Assembly: GCA_963611355.1 (NCBI GenBank)
Contig: CAVDRM010000026.1
Location: forward strand, 1 to 35,375
Direction: 5' to 3'
Length of the DNA stretch: 35,375 nt
Origin: CAVDRM01 sp963611355
GTDB lineage: Bacteria; Bacillota; Clostridia; Christensenellales; Aristaeellaceae
The notes under the pieces were generated by a model, which was not told the origin of the DNA, did no database searches, and saw only the letters and a list, made by a program, of their open reading frames with translations. This document shows positions 14,901-23,053 of this stretch, piece by piece. Both the position numbers and the translations under genes were made by a program. The stretch's first letter is position 1. Each line of letters begins with the position of its first letter.

Positions 14901-16112
14901 ATGAAGTATATGCTGGTCATCAGCGACGGCATGGCCGACACCTCCCTGCCGCAGCTCAACGGGCAGACCCCCATCGAATCCCTCGCTCTGCCTGCCTTCA
15001 ATACCTTGGCGGGCAGCGAAATGGGCACTGTGCAGACCGTGCCGGAGGGCATTGCGCCCGGCAGCGATACGGCCATTCTGAATATTTTCGGCTATGACCC
15101 CCGCGCCTGCTATTCCGGCCGCAGCGTGCTGGAGGCGGCGGGCGTGGGCGTCCTTTTGAAGGAAGGGGAGGTCTCCTTCCGCCTGAATCTTTGCGCCGTC
15201 GAAAACGGCGTGATGCTTTCGCACAACGGCGGCGGCATCGAGGGTGATGAGGCGGAAAACCTGATGAACGATTTGCTTGCGGACGAGCGCTTCCGCCGTG
15301 CCGCGCAGCGCGTGGGGCTGTCCGTCACCGTGAGCCGCACCTTCCGGCACATCGGCGTCATCAACGCCTCCGACGGCGCGGAGTTTTGTCTGACCGAGCC
15401 GCACAACATCTTAAATCAGCCCGTTGCGGGTCATATGCCAAAGGGGGCGCTCTCCGATGCGCTGACCGACATCATGCAGACATCCTTCTGCGTGCTGGAT
15501 AAGCATTCCATCAACCTGTCCCGCCGCGCCCGCGGGCTGCTGCCCGCCAATATGCTCTGGCCGTGGGGCCCGGGGCGCGCCATCGTCCTTCCCAAATGGC
15601 AGGAAAAATACGGCCGCGGCGGAACGGTCATCAGCGCCGTGCCGCTGGTCTGGGGCATTTCCAATTTAGCCGGGCTGACCGTCGTCCATGTGGACGGCGC
15701 GACGGGCGACTTGGACACCAACTACGAGGGCAAGGCGGACGCAGCCCTTAACGCCCTTCAAAACGGCGACGATTTTGCCGCCATCCATGTCGAGGCGCCG
15801 GACGAAATGGCGCACGCGGGGTCGCTTGAAAAAAAACTGGAAGCCATTCGGCGGGTCGATGCCCGCGTCGTGCGCCGCCTGCTCGAAAAGCTGCCCGGCA
15901 TCGACAAAGACTTCCGCATCCTCCTTCTTTCCGACCATCCGACGCTGCTGACCACCCGCACCCACGACGGCGCTCCCGTTCCGTATGCCCTCTACGACAG
16001 CCGCCGCCCCGGCACGCCCCGCAAATTCAGCGAAAAGGCCGCCCACGAAACCAAGGTCTTTCTCCCGAACGGCGACCTGCTGATGCCGCATCTCTTTGAA
16101 ATGGATGTATAA
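14901..16112 (+). CDS. apgM: Cofactor-independent phosphoglycerate mutase, apgM type (or proposed homoserine kinase)
   Basis: Alkaline phosphatase-superfamily enzyme of 403 aa, the archaeal-type iPGM length. The metal site Asp is in VISDGMAD (D9), the phosphorylatable Ser in APGSDTAIL (S55). IHVEAPDEMAHAG and LLLSDHPTLLTTRTHDG supply the other metal ligands. The family covers 2,3-bisphosphoglycerate-independent mutases of glycolysis and a bacterial subgroup annotated as proposed homoserine kinase. The GSDTA-plus-GYDP pattern and the DHPT/THDG end fit either reading. No threonine genes lie nearby to decide. GAGAGGAG precedes the start. The next gene has its own promoter. Confidence 0.85.
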   Translation: MKYMLVISDGMADTSLPQLNGQTPIESLALPAFNTLAGSEMGTVQTVPEGIAPGSDTAILNIFGYDPRACYSGRSVLEAAGVGVLLKEGEVSFRLNLCAVENGVMLSHNGGGIEGDEAENLMNDLLADERFRRAAQRVGLSVTVSRTFRHIGVINASDGAEFCLTEPHNILNQPVAGHMPKGALSDALTDIMQTSFCVLDKHSINLSRRARGLLPANMLWPWGPGRAIVLPKWQEKYGRGGTVISAVPLVWGISNLAGLTVVHVDGATGDLDTNYEGKADAALNALQNGDDFAAIHVEAPDEMAHAGSLEKKLEAIRRVDARVVRRLLEKLPGIDKDFRILLLSDHPTLLTTRTHDGAPVPYALYDSRRPGTPRKFSEKAAHETKVFLPNGDLLMPHLFEMDV

Positions 16113-16171
16113 TTCAAAACCATATTGCACATTGTACAAATATTTTCCGAAATTTATATTGTAATTTTCTC

Positions 16172-16200
16172 TTGTATTTTTATCAGATTTAGCCTATACT
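16172..16200 (+). promoter_or_regulatory. Predicted sigma-A promoter of the HPr-like gene
   Basis: TTGTAT (16172-16177), 17-base spacer, TATACT (16195-16200). The spacer is AT-rich and the start site would fall in the hairpin that follows. Confidence 0.7.
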
Positions 16201-16205
16201 ATAGC

Positions 16206-16228
16206 CTGTAGGGATAGGGTCCCTACAG
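16206..16228 (+). promoter_or_regulatory. 5' leader hairpin / possible operator in front of the HPr-like gene
   Basis: Inverted repeat ctgtaggg (16206-16213) and ccctacag (16221-16228) with a 7-base spacer. It begins 5 bases after the -10 box, at the expected transcription start, and ends just before the ribosome site AGAGG. It could be an operator or a 5' stabilising stem. Confidence 0.5.
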
Positions 16229-16243
16229 AAAGAGGTGTATACG

Positions 16244-16501
16244 ATGCTGGTTCACATCAAGGTTGAAAACATGAAAGAGGCAGAGCATCTCAGCGATATC
16301 TGCAAGCAGTATCCCAACGAGCTGGCGCTGCGCGGCGATCGCTTCTGCGTTGACCCCAAGTCTACGCTCGGCATCCTTGCGATGATGTACTCTGCCCGCG
16401 ACAAGATGTTCCTCGACACCGGTGACATCGAAGACGACGTGCTGCCCGATTTCCTGGCTGCCGTTGACAGCTATCTGGTGCGCGACCCGGAAGAGGAATA
16501 A
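16244..16501 (+). CDS. HPr-like protein lacking the active-site histidine (Crh-like)
   Basis: Protein of 85 aa with an HPr fold signature. Its segment DPKSTLGILAMM aligns with the conserved KS-MGIMSL of HPr around regulatory Ser46, so the HprK target Ser is present. The N-terminal TGLHARPA box with phosphorylatable His15 is absent; the region reads VENMKEAEHLSDIC. It therefore cannot carry PTS phosphate the usual way. By analogy with Bacillus Crh it may act in carbon catabolite control, but this is inferred. The ATG at 16244 follows AGAGG by 8 bases. It has its own promoter and terminator, so it is monocistronic. Confidence 0.75.
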   Translation: MLVHIKVENMKEAEHLSDICKQYPNELALRGDRFCVDPKSTLGILAMMYSARDKMFLDTGDIEDDVLPDFLAAVDSYLVRDPEEE

Positions 16502-16578
16502 TCCCGCGCATAGGGTGAGGCACGCCTCTCCCGTCCCATGTTCAACCATCTCGGCCAATTGCCGACTGACATAAGAAA

Positions 16579-16610
16579 CCGTCCCGTGCCTGTGACACGG
16601 GACGGTTTTT
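16579..16610 (+). terminator. Rho-independent terminator after the HPr-like gene
   Basis: Perfect 10-bp stem (16579-16588 with 16596-16605), 7-base loop and TTTTT. It ends 2 bases before the minus-strand HAD gene's stop, so transcription is kept separate. Confidence 0.92.
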
Positions 16611-16612
16611 CG

Positions 16613-17431
16613 TTATGCGGTCAGCACAAATTTTTCAATCGCCCGTGCGACGCCGAATGCATCGAAGCTGGCGGTTGTATAGCGGGCCTTTTGCTTCACA
16701 TGCTCCGGTGCGTTGCCCATCGCCACGCCGTAGCCGGCGCAGGTCAGCATGGGCAGGTCGTTTTCCTGGTCGCCCAGCGCCATCACCTGCGCAAGCGGAA
16801 TATGCAGATGCCCCGCCAGCTCGCGAATGCCCGTCCCCTTATCGACGCCCTCCGGCATCAGTTCTATATTGTTGGGCGACGAGCTGGTCACGCACAGATG
16901 CGGGATTTGATTCAATTCCTCCCGAAGCGCCGACAAATCCCTTCCGTTCTTCGGAACGAAAAATTTATATACGCCCGTTTCCAGCGCCGCCCGCACATCA
17001 GCAGGGCCGTGGCCGTAATAAAAGCCGTGCTTCCGCAGAAGCTCCTCCTGGCTCAGCTCCGAATGATGGTGCTCCTCCGTGCGGCTGGTCGTCACGCGCT
17101 TTTGGGAGAACAGAAAAAAGCCGGCCTCATGCGCGTTCAGCATCTCGGCCGCTGCCCGTGCCGCGTCCGCATCCATAAAATGCTCAAACAGCAGCCGTCC
17201 CATCGGCTCTTCCATGATTTCGCAGCCGTTTGTGCCAATGACGGGGATGTTCAGCCCCGCCTCCTGCAAAATCAGCGAGACATTTTCCGGAAAGCGGCCG
17301 GAGGCGATGACCGGCAGCACGCCCATGCTGAGCGCGTCCCGCATGGCGCGCAGATTTTCCGGCGGGATTTTTCCTTCCCTCGTCAGCAGCGTTCCGTCCA
17401 TATCCATCGCAATCATGCGGATATCCGTCAT
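16613..17431 (-). CDS. HAD-family phosphatase, Cof type
   Basis: Cytosolic phosphatase of 272 aa, the normal size of Cof/YidA-like HAD IIB enzymes acting on sugar phosphates or cofactors. Motif I MDMDGTLL has the nucleophile and acid Asp (D10, D12). Motif II lies in PVIASGR, a Lys in GVYKFFVP, and motif IV in GDQENDLPML. DKGTGIREL is the conserved Lys-containing segment before it. The start at 17431 is supported by AAAGGAG 7 bases upstream. It lies 67 bases downstream of the pseudouridine synthase and is likely cotranscribed. The substrate is unknown. Confidence 0.9.
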   Translation of the reverse strand: MTDIRMIAMDMDGTLLTREGKIPPENLRAMRDALSMGVLPVIASGRFPENVSLILQEAGLNIPVIGTNGCEIMEEPMGRLLFEHFMDADAARAAAEMLNAHEAGFFLFSQKRVTTSRTEEHHHSELSQEELLRKHGFYYGHGPADVRAALETGVYKFFVPKNGRDLSALREELNQIPHLCVTSSSPNNIELMPEGVDKGTGIRELAGHLHIPLAQVMALGDQENDLPMLTCAGYGVAMGNAPEHVKQKARYTTASFDAFGVARAIEKFVLTA

Positions 17432-17498
17432 GCAAGCTCTCCTTTTCTTTATCTCCCGCATCATCAGCGCCCTCTGTGCGTTTTTCGGACGCCACGCC

Positions 17499-18350
17499 TC
17501 AAAACGGCGGCTGAATTTCAAATGTTTGTCCGTCCAGATAGCGCAGTATGCCGCCTGTATGCATGGTCAGCTCCGCGGCGCACAGCATCAGGCGGGTCGT
17601 ACCCATGCGTTTGTTAAAGGCACGGTCGCCGTAAACGTCATCGCCCAAGACGGGATGAGCCAAAAACGCCATATGCGCCCTGATTTGGTGTGTGCGTCCC
17701 GTGTACAGCGTGACGTGGACGCGGGAAACATCGCCGCTGCTTTCCAGCGTCTCATAGCCCGTGCGGATGGGCCGCGCCTCCGGCGTGCCGTGCGTCACCA
17801 CGCGCACCCGCCCGCGCACCGAATCCTTGACCAGAAAGGCATCCCTGACGGCGCTTTCCGGCCGCAAGGTGCCGCGCACCAGACAAATGTATCGCTTGGT
17901 CAGCGTCCTGTCCTCAAACGCCCGCAGCAGGCACTGCTCGCTCTCGTCGTCCTTGGCCGCAATCAGCAGCCCGCAGGTTTGGTTGTCCAGCCGATGGCAG
18001 AGCCGGGGCCGATACGCGCCCTTCGCCTGCTTATCCAGCACGGACTGCACCGTCATGCCGCCGCGGAAATCATCGTCCGCGCTGATGCCTGCCGGCTTAT
18101 TCACGATGAGCACATGCTCATCCTCGTATAAGACGGGCAGCGTGGCCTCATAGGGCGTGAACACGCGGACAGCCGCGCCGCGCCGAATAGGGGCATCCGC
18201 CGGCACGCGCACGCCGTCCACCTTGACGTCCCGCTTTTTAAAGGCTTCCCGAAGCACGCGCTCCGGCAGCAACGGCAGCGCGTGCAGAAGATATACGCCT
18301 AATTTCCCGTCCGGCTGATTGTCCGGAATCGTCGCTTCATACACATTCAT
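17499..18350 (-). CDS. RluA family RNA pseudouridine synthase
   Basis: Isomerises specific uridines in rRNA or tRNA to pseudouridine; cytosolic, 283 aa. An N-terminal S4-like RNA-binding part is seen (LPERVLREAFKKRDVKVDG). The catalytic motif HRLDNQTCGLL places the nucleophile Asp at 122, and the conserved TGRTHQIRAHM follows. VNKPAG is the family motif before the catalytic loop. The target RNA cannot be told from the sequence. There is no strong ribosome site before the chosen ATG. The promoter upstream is near consensus. Confidence 0.92.
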   Translation of the reverse strand: MNVYEATIPDNQPDGKLGVYLLHALPLLPERVLREAFKKRDVKVDGVRVPADAPIRRGAAVRVFTPYEATLPVLYEDEHVLIVNKPAGISADDDFRGGMTVQSVLDKQAKGAYRPRLCHRLDNQTCGLLIAAKDDESEQCLLRAFEDRTLTKRYICLVRGTLRPESAVRDAFLVKDSVRGRVRVVTHGTPEARPIRTGYETLESSGDVSRVHVTLYTGRTHQIRAHMAFLAHPVLGDDVYGDRAFNKRMGTTRLMLCAAELTMHTGGILRYLDGQTFEIQPPF

Positions 18351-18409
18351 CGTTCATTCAAACCGCCGCACGCCTGTTTCCCATGAGCCGCCATGCGCGG
18401 CCCTGTTTC

Positions 18410-18437
18410 ATTATACCGACATTCGCGGGGTTGTCAA
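18410..18437 (-). promoter_or_regulatory. Predicted sigma-A promoter of the RluA-HAD unit
   Basis: Minus strand TTGACA (18432-18437), 16-base spacer, TATAAT (18410-18415), about 60 bases before the RluA start. Confidence 0.8.
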
Positions 18438-18676
18438 GGCGGGGCACAGGGCGCAGGCACGGCCGCAACATCGTATTACACATGTCCTTGTTGCCCGCGT
18501 CCCAGCCGTTCAAGCCCGCATTCCGCACCATGCTTGTGTAGCTGCCCTTGCCGTTGTACATCTCCGCAAAGGGTTTCCTTTTCTCATAGGTTATCATTCA
18601 GTTCGTTATTGCATTTTCTTTGATTTTATGTCACAATATACCCATCCGCATAACGCGATTTCAGGAGGCTCTATTG
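18438..18676. other. Gene-free spacer with an unassigned small reading frame
   Basis: This stretch between the divergent RluA and YcxB-like genes has no firm gene. A minus-strand frame at 18358-18597 (79 codons) has gene-like codon use in its first 45 codons (starting MITYEKRKPFAEMYNGKG) but no ribosome site, and it runs through the RluA promoter. It may be a fragment of an old gene. The plus-strand end (18600-18676) is AT-rich and carries the AGGAGG site of the next gene. Confidence 0.4.
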
Positions 18677-19213
18677 ATGGAAAAAGAGTTTATGACCACC
18701 CATGTGAAGCTGGACGCGGCGGCGTTCCGGCGATTTGCCGTGTTTGACAATCTGCTGCTCAGGCGGCGATGGGCAAGACCGGTGATTTTTTTCGGCATCA
18801 TGACCGCATTTGCCGCCGTCTGCTTTCTGCTTAAAAAGGAGCAGTCCGCACTCATCGGGACGCTGCTGTTTCTGGTGGGGCTTGGCATGCCGCTGACCTA
18901 TTTTGGCACATTCTTTTATCAAATCCATACGCAGGTGAAAAAGCTGAAGCTGAAAACGCCGCAGGCATTTTATACTTTGCGCTTCAGCCCCGACGGCATC
19001 CAAATCGAGAACGACAGAAAAAAGGAAGAGACGCAGAGCCTGCCGTGGGAGCGCGTTCACGCCGTTTACCGCGTGGCGGGCTGCATCTACCTCTACGCCG
19101 CACCGACCCGCGCCTTTCTTCTGCCCGATGGCCAGACCGACGCCACTCCTGCCGAAATGTGGGCTCTCTTTGAGCGCCATATCGACAAAAAACGTCTGTT
19201 TGCGAAAAAGTAA
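18677..19213 (+). CDS. YcxB-like membrane protein
   Basis: Protein of 178 aa. It has two adjacent transmembrane helices at about residues 35-52 (VIFFGIMTAFAAVCFLL) and 57-80 (LIGTLLFLVGLGMPLTYFGT). A cytoplasmic C-terminal part has the YcxB-like order: YTLRFSPDGIQIEN, then SLPWERVHAVYRV, then LYAAPTRAFLLPDGQ. This PH-like C-terminal domain is conserved in Firmicutes, function unknown. AGGAGG lies 8 bases before the ATG. Its stop overlaps the helicase start by one base (TAATG), so they are translationally linked. Confidence 0.75.
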   Translation: MEKEFMTTHVKLDAAAFRRFAVFDNLLLRRRWARPVIFFGIMTAFAAVCFLLKKEQSALIGTLLFLVGLGMPLTYFGTFFYQIHTQVKKLKLKTPQAFYTLRFSPDGIQIENDRKKEETQSLPWERVHAVYRVAGCIYLYAAPTRAFLLPDGQTDATPAEMWALFERHIDKKRLFAKK

Positions 19214-21495
19214 TGGATGCCGAGATGCTCAAGCGGATCATGGATGCTCTGTCCGCACTCCGCGCACCGCTTTCCTTCAGCGAGTATGACCTGCACGCCT
19301 TGACTGCGGGAGCGCTTCAGGACGCGGGGATTGAGTTTATCCACGAAGCGCCGCTGAAAAGCCGATGCCGCATTGATTTTTTGTGCGGGGATACGGGCAT
19401 TGAATTAAAGCGCGGCAGGCCGGACGCAAAGCACTTAAAAAAGCAGGCGGAGCGCTATTTATCCAGCGACAGGCTGTCCGCACTGATTATCGTCTCCGAG
19501 CGCCCCTGCGCACTGCCGTCCGCACTGCTCCGCAAGCCCGTTTTTCAAATCTGCCTGCAAAGGCTGTGGGGCATTGCGCTTGATGAGCCGAGCGAGCCCG
19601 TAAAACCGCTGCCTCCCGCGCCTATTCAAGAAGAAGCGGCTGCATTTCAGGACGACCCGGACGCCGCATCCGGCGCGCTGACGGGCGGCGAGGAGGAAAC
19701 CCCGCAGGAAGAAATGCGGGATGAAGCGCTGTCTGCTTTCCGGCTGTTTGAAAGTGAAGAGGCACTGAACGCGATTCCGCTGCCCGCCTATCTCCAAGCC
19801 GCGCCGAACGCGCCGCTTCATTATTACGGAACGCTTTCCTATAATAAGCGGGCGCAGCGCTGGGTCATCAAGGGCGAGCCGTGCGTGACGGAAATGTGCA
19901 AGCGTCTCTTTCCCGGTTCCTCCGGCGCAAGGCGCGGCGAAGCGCGGTTTACGGCGCACAGGCGCATTGTCGGGGACGTTGGCTGGCTGATGCTCCGTTT
20001 CCCCCTGGCTGTCGCCCCGCAGGACGAACAGCGCTGGCAGGAGACGCTTCACGAGGCGCAAAACGACTATCGTCTGCGTGAGCTGGCGCGGGTCGCGCCG
20101 CAGGCCGTGCAGCCGCCAGCGGCTGTCTTTCGGGGCGAATTAAAGCCCTTCCAGCAGACGGGGCTGGCCTTTTTGCTGCGCACAAAACGCGCTCTGCTGG
20201 CGGACGATATGGGGCTTGGCAAAACGGTGCAGGCGCTGGCGGCACTGGCAACTCTGCGTGCGTTTCCGGCGTTGCTGGTCGTGCCGCCGCATCTGGTGCT
20301 GAACTGGCAGGCGGAAATCAGGCGCTTTGTCCTCGTATCCGGCCGTGCGCCCGTTATCCATGTTATTCGTGGGCTGACCCCCTACGCCCTGCCCAAGGCG
20401 GACATTTATATCATCCATTATCTCCTCCTGCGCGGCTGGAAGGACGCGCTGAAGGGGGGCTTGTTCAGCGCCATCGTGTTTGACGAAATTCAGGAGCTGC
20501 GCCGCACGGGATCGGAAAAATATTCGGCGGCAAGCCTTTTATCCGAGAACTGCGGCCGCGTGTACGGGCTGTCCGGCACGCCGATTTATAATTTGGGCGG
20601 CGAGATTTGGAACGTCGTTAATATCTTGGACTTCCATTTTTTGGGCGATTATGAGTCCTTCTCCCGTGAATGGTGCGTGGGGTATGGCCGAAGAATTGTG
20701 CAGAAGCCGGAGCTTCTGGGCAATTATCTGCGCAATGAGGGGCTGATGCTGCGCCGCACCAAGCAGGAAGTGCTGCCGGAGCTGCCGGAAAAGCGGAGGC
20801 TGATTCAGGAGATTGACGCGGACGATGCGCTGTATAAAACGCTGATGACGCCTGTTCTGGATAAGCTGCACAGATGGCAGACGGATACCGCGCTGACCGC
20901 GTCCGAGCGGGCATTGCTGGAGGATCAAATCAGCCAGCAGGAGCGGCAGGCAACGGGCTTGGCCAAAGCGCCGTATGTCTGCCAGTTTGTCCGCGCCCTG
21001 TGTGAAGCGGGCGAACGGGTGCTGCTGTTTGCACACCACCATGCGGTGATGGACGCCTATAAGAAGGAATTAAAAACGCTGCATCCCGTGTTCATCACGG
21101 GCAGGGAAACGGCGGCGCAGAAGGAGGAGGCATGCAGCCGCTTCATGCAGGATAAGACCGCTCTTTGCTGCGTTTCGCTGCGCGCCGCCAGCGGATTAAA
21201 CCTGCAGCGCGCCACCTGCGTGGTGTTCGGCGAGCTGGATTGGTCGCCCGCCGTGCATTCTCAGGCCGAGGACCGTGCGCATCGCATCGGCCAGACGGAT
21301 TCCCTGCTGTGCTATTATCTCGTCTCCCCGCACGGCAGCGACAGCGATATTCAGGCCGCGCTGGGACTCAAGGTCAGCCAGTTCCTTTCCCTCATGGGCG
21401 ATGCCCCGCAGAGCGAGGTTCGGCGCAGACAGGATGCATCGATTGCCAGACAGCACGTTGAAGCGCTTGTCAGGCGGCTGAACGGCTCCAAATAG
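19213..21495 (+). CDS. SNF2-family helicase with N-terminal PD-(D/E)XK-like nuclease domain
   Basis: Protein of 760 aa. Residues 25-97 look like a restriction-endonuclease fold: CRIDFLCGDTGIELKRG supplies the D...ExK residues (D55, E64, K66), followed by a QAERYL helix and the strand LIIVSER. An acidic linker (127-187) follows. The SNF2 ATPase starts near 308 (ELKPFQQTGLAFLL): Walker A DDMGLGKT (331-338), DEIQ box (424-427), GLSGTPIYN (452-460), and motif VI QAEDRAHRIGQTD (684-696). SNF2 enzymes remodel or translocate on duplex DNA; the nuclease would add cleavage. It is linked by TAATG to a membrane protein, and radC lies 199 bases downstream. Assignment of the ATPase is firm, of the nuclease domain good by motif only. 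Confidence 0.85.
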   Translation: MDAEMLKRIMDALSALRAPLSFSEYDLHALTAGALQDAGIEFIHEAPLKSRCRIDFLCGDTGIELKRGRPDAKHLKKQAERYLSSDRLSALIIVSERPCALPSALLRKPVFQICLQRLWGIALDEPSEPVKPLPPAPIQEEAAAFQDDPDAASGALTGGEEETPQEEMRDEALSAFRLFESEEALNAIPLPAYLQAAPNAPLHYYGTLSYNKRAQRWVIKGEPCVTEMCKRLFPGSSGARRGEARFTAHRRIVGDVGWLMLRFPLAVAPQDEQRWQETLHEAQNDYRLRELARVAPQAVQPPAAVFRGELKPFQQTGLAFLLRTKRALLADDMGLGKTVQALAALATLRAFPALLVVPPHLVLNWQAEIRRFVLVSGRAPVIHVIRGLTPYALPKADIYIIHYLLLRGWKDALKGGLFSAIVFDEIQELRRTGSEKYSAASLLSENCGRVYGLSGTPIYNLGGEIWNVVNILDFHFLGDYESFSREWCVGYGRRIVQKPELLGNYLRNEGLMLRRTKQEVLPELPEKRRLIQEIDADDALYKTLMTPVLDKLHRWQTDTALTASERALLEDQISQQERQATGLAKAPYVCQFVRALCEAGERVLLFAHHHAVMDAYKKELKTLHPVFITGRETAAQKEEACSRFMQDKTALCCVSLRAASGLNLQRATCVVFGELDWSPAVHSQAEDRAHRIGQTDSLLCYYLVSPHGSDSDIQAALGLKVSQFLSLMGDAPQSEVRRRQDASIARQHVEALVRRLNGSK

Positions 21496-21632
21496 GGCGA
21501 AGCGCGGAGAGCAAAAACAGCAATTCGTTTATTCGTCCGCTTTCCACGCACGCCGCTGTTTCGTTTGATGCAATCTTCGGAGGACACGGGAAGGCTTTTC
21601 TTTAGATGAGCCTTTCGCAAAATATCGTTTCA

Positions 21633-21661
21633 TTGCTTTTAGCTTTCATTCATGATACAAT
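21633..21661 (+). promoter_or_regulatory. Predicted promoter of radC
   Basis: TTGCTT (21633-21638), 17-base spacer, TACAAT (21656-21661). About 34 bases before the radC ATG. Confidence 0.55.
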
Positions 21662-21694
21662 TTTTTGCAGCATAACACGGAGGAGCGGGGCGGT

Positions 21695-22399
21695 ATGGAG
21701 CAGCACGAGGGACACAGGCAGCGGCTGAGAGAGCGGTTTTTCAAAAACGAGATGGACAGCTTTGCGCCGCACGAGGCGCTGGAGCTGCTGCTGACATATG
21801 CCATTCCGCGCAGGGATACCAATCTGCTTGCGCATCGGCTGATCGAGCATTTCGGAACGCTTCACGCCGTGCTGGAAGCGCCGCTTGAGGAGCTGACACA
21901 GGTGGACGGCATCGGGGAAAACGCGGCGGTGCTTGTCCATATGCTGTTGCCGCTGTACCGGATGTATGAGCAGGACCGTTTGGCGCCGTCGCTGTCTTTG
22001 ACGACATTTAAGCAGGTGGAGGATTTCTGCGCCGGACTTTTGAAGGGGCTGAACGCGGAGCGGTTTTATGTGCTGTGCTTTGATGCGCGGCTCAAGCTGA
22101 TTCAGACGCGCCTTGTTTCGGAGGGCACGCTGAATGAGGTCGCGGTCTATCCACGGCGCATTCTGTCCATACTGCTTCGGCATAACGCCGCCGGCGCGGT
22201 GCTGGCGCATAATCATCCCGCCGGAACGCCTGCGCCGTCCGATGCGGATATTATACTGACGAACACCCTGAACGGGCTGCTGCGGGGCGTAGGTATCCGG
22301 CTGTATGACCATATTTTGGTTGCCGGCGGGCAGACCTTCAGCTTTAAGCAAAACGGGATTTTGAAAGATGAAGAAGGATATTTTTATGCGGAAAAATAA
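21695..22399 (+). CDS. radC: RadC family JAB-domain protein
   Basis: Protein of 234 aa of the RadC (YicR) family. An N-terminal helix-hairpin-helix-like part (VDGIGENAAVL, 70-80) is followed by a JAB/MPN domain. The metal-binding JAMM motif is complete: HNHPAG (H172, H174) with S182 and D185. RadC was linked to DNA repair historically, but its biochemical role is unsettled; family members are often near mobile or competence genes. The start at 21695 is supported by GGAGGAG. It overlaps the YdcF-like gene by 14 bases. Confidence 0.92.
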   Translation: MEQHEGHRQRLRERFFKNEMDSFAPHEALELLLTYAIPRRDTNLLAHRLIEHFGTLHAVLEAPLEELTQVDGIGENAAVLVHMLLPLYRMYEQDRLAPSLSLTTFKQVEDFCAGLLKGLNAERFYVLCFDARLKLIQTRLVSEGTLNEVAVYPRRILSILLRHNAAGAVLAHNHPAGTPAPSDADIILTNTLNGLLRGVGIRLYDHILVAGGQTFSFKQNGILKDEEGYFYAEK

Positions 22400-22991
22400 G
22401 CACAAGCGAGGTTTTTTCATGAGCTGTCTGCTGTTTCTGGTCATTTTGGGCTGCGTGTGCTTTTTGGGGCTTTGCACCTATGCCGTCATTGCCGAACATA
22501 CCGTTCAAACGCCTGATGAGCCGACGGACGCAATCATCGTGCTGGGTGCGCAGGTGAAGGCGGACGGAAGCCTCAGCCTGCAGCTGGAATGGCGGCTCAA
22601 GGCGGCGCTGGAGGAATATGAAAAGCAGCCGCGCTATATCGTCTCCTGCGGAGCACAGGGTGAGAATGAGCCCGCGCCGGAGGGAGAGGTCATGACCGAA
22701 TGGCTGATTCTCCACGGCGTTGCGCCGGAACACGCGCTGACGGACGCGGACAGCTATAATACAAAGGAAAATCTGCTGAATGCGCGGGCGATGCTGCCCG
22801 ATTCCGTGCAGACCGTGCTGATTGTCACCAGCGATTATCATGTCCCGCGGGCTCTGGCCATCGCACGGGATCAGGGATTGACTGCCTACGGCAAGGGCGC
22901 GTATACCAAACCCGAATATTGGCTCAAAAACCATGTCAGGGAAACGCTGGCGTGGGGGAAATATTTACTGCTGAAGGTATTCGAGAAGTAA
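22386..22991 (+). CDS. YdcF family protein (DUF218)
   Basis: Membrane-anchored protein of about 201 aa. A basic N-terminus is followed by one hydrophobic helix (about 10-34). The extracytoplasmic domain has the DUF218 features: AIIVLGAQVKADGSLS, then ESN-like SYNTKENLLNA and LIVTSDYHVPRA. Family members (SanA, YdcF) are associated with envelope barrier function. The start is chosen at 22386 because AAGGAT lies upstream within radC; an upstream ATG at 22368 is possible. It is cotranscribed with radC. Confidence 0.88.
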   Translation: MRKNKHKRGFFMSCLLFLVILGCVCFLGLCTYAVIAEHTVQTPDEPTDAIIVLGAQVKADGSLSLQLEWRLKAALEEYEKQPRYIVSCGAQGENEPAPEGEVMTEWLILHGVAPEHALTDADSYNTKENLLNARAMLPDSVQTVLIVTSDYHVPRALAIARDQGLTAYGKGAYTKPEYWLKNHVRETLAWGKYLLLKVFEK

Positions 22992-23023
22992 AATACGGCG
23001 TCAAAACAGCGGGTTTTTCCCGC

Positions 23024-23051
23024 TTGACAATTCCATCGGTCCGCTTATAAT
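23024..23051 (+). promoter_or_regulatory. Predicted sigma-A promoter of the MATE locus
   Basis: TTGACA (23024-23029), 16-base spacer and TATAAT (23046-23051); both boxes are consensus. A large palindrome begins 2 bases after the -10 box. Confidence 0.8.
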
Positions 23052-23053
23052 GA

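Noticed and set aside
18358..18597. 79-codon minus-strand frame before the RluA gene
   Set aside because: It has no ribosome site and its end runs through a consensus promoter. Some codons look coding, so it may be a fragment, but it is not supported as a gene.
23009..23023. Short stem gcggg/cccgc after the YdcF-like gene
   Set aside because: Only 5 bp with no T-run after it; it is followed at once by the -35 box of the MATE promoter.
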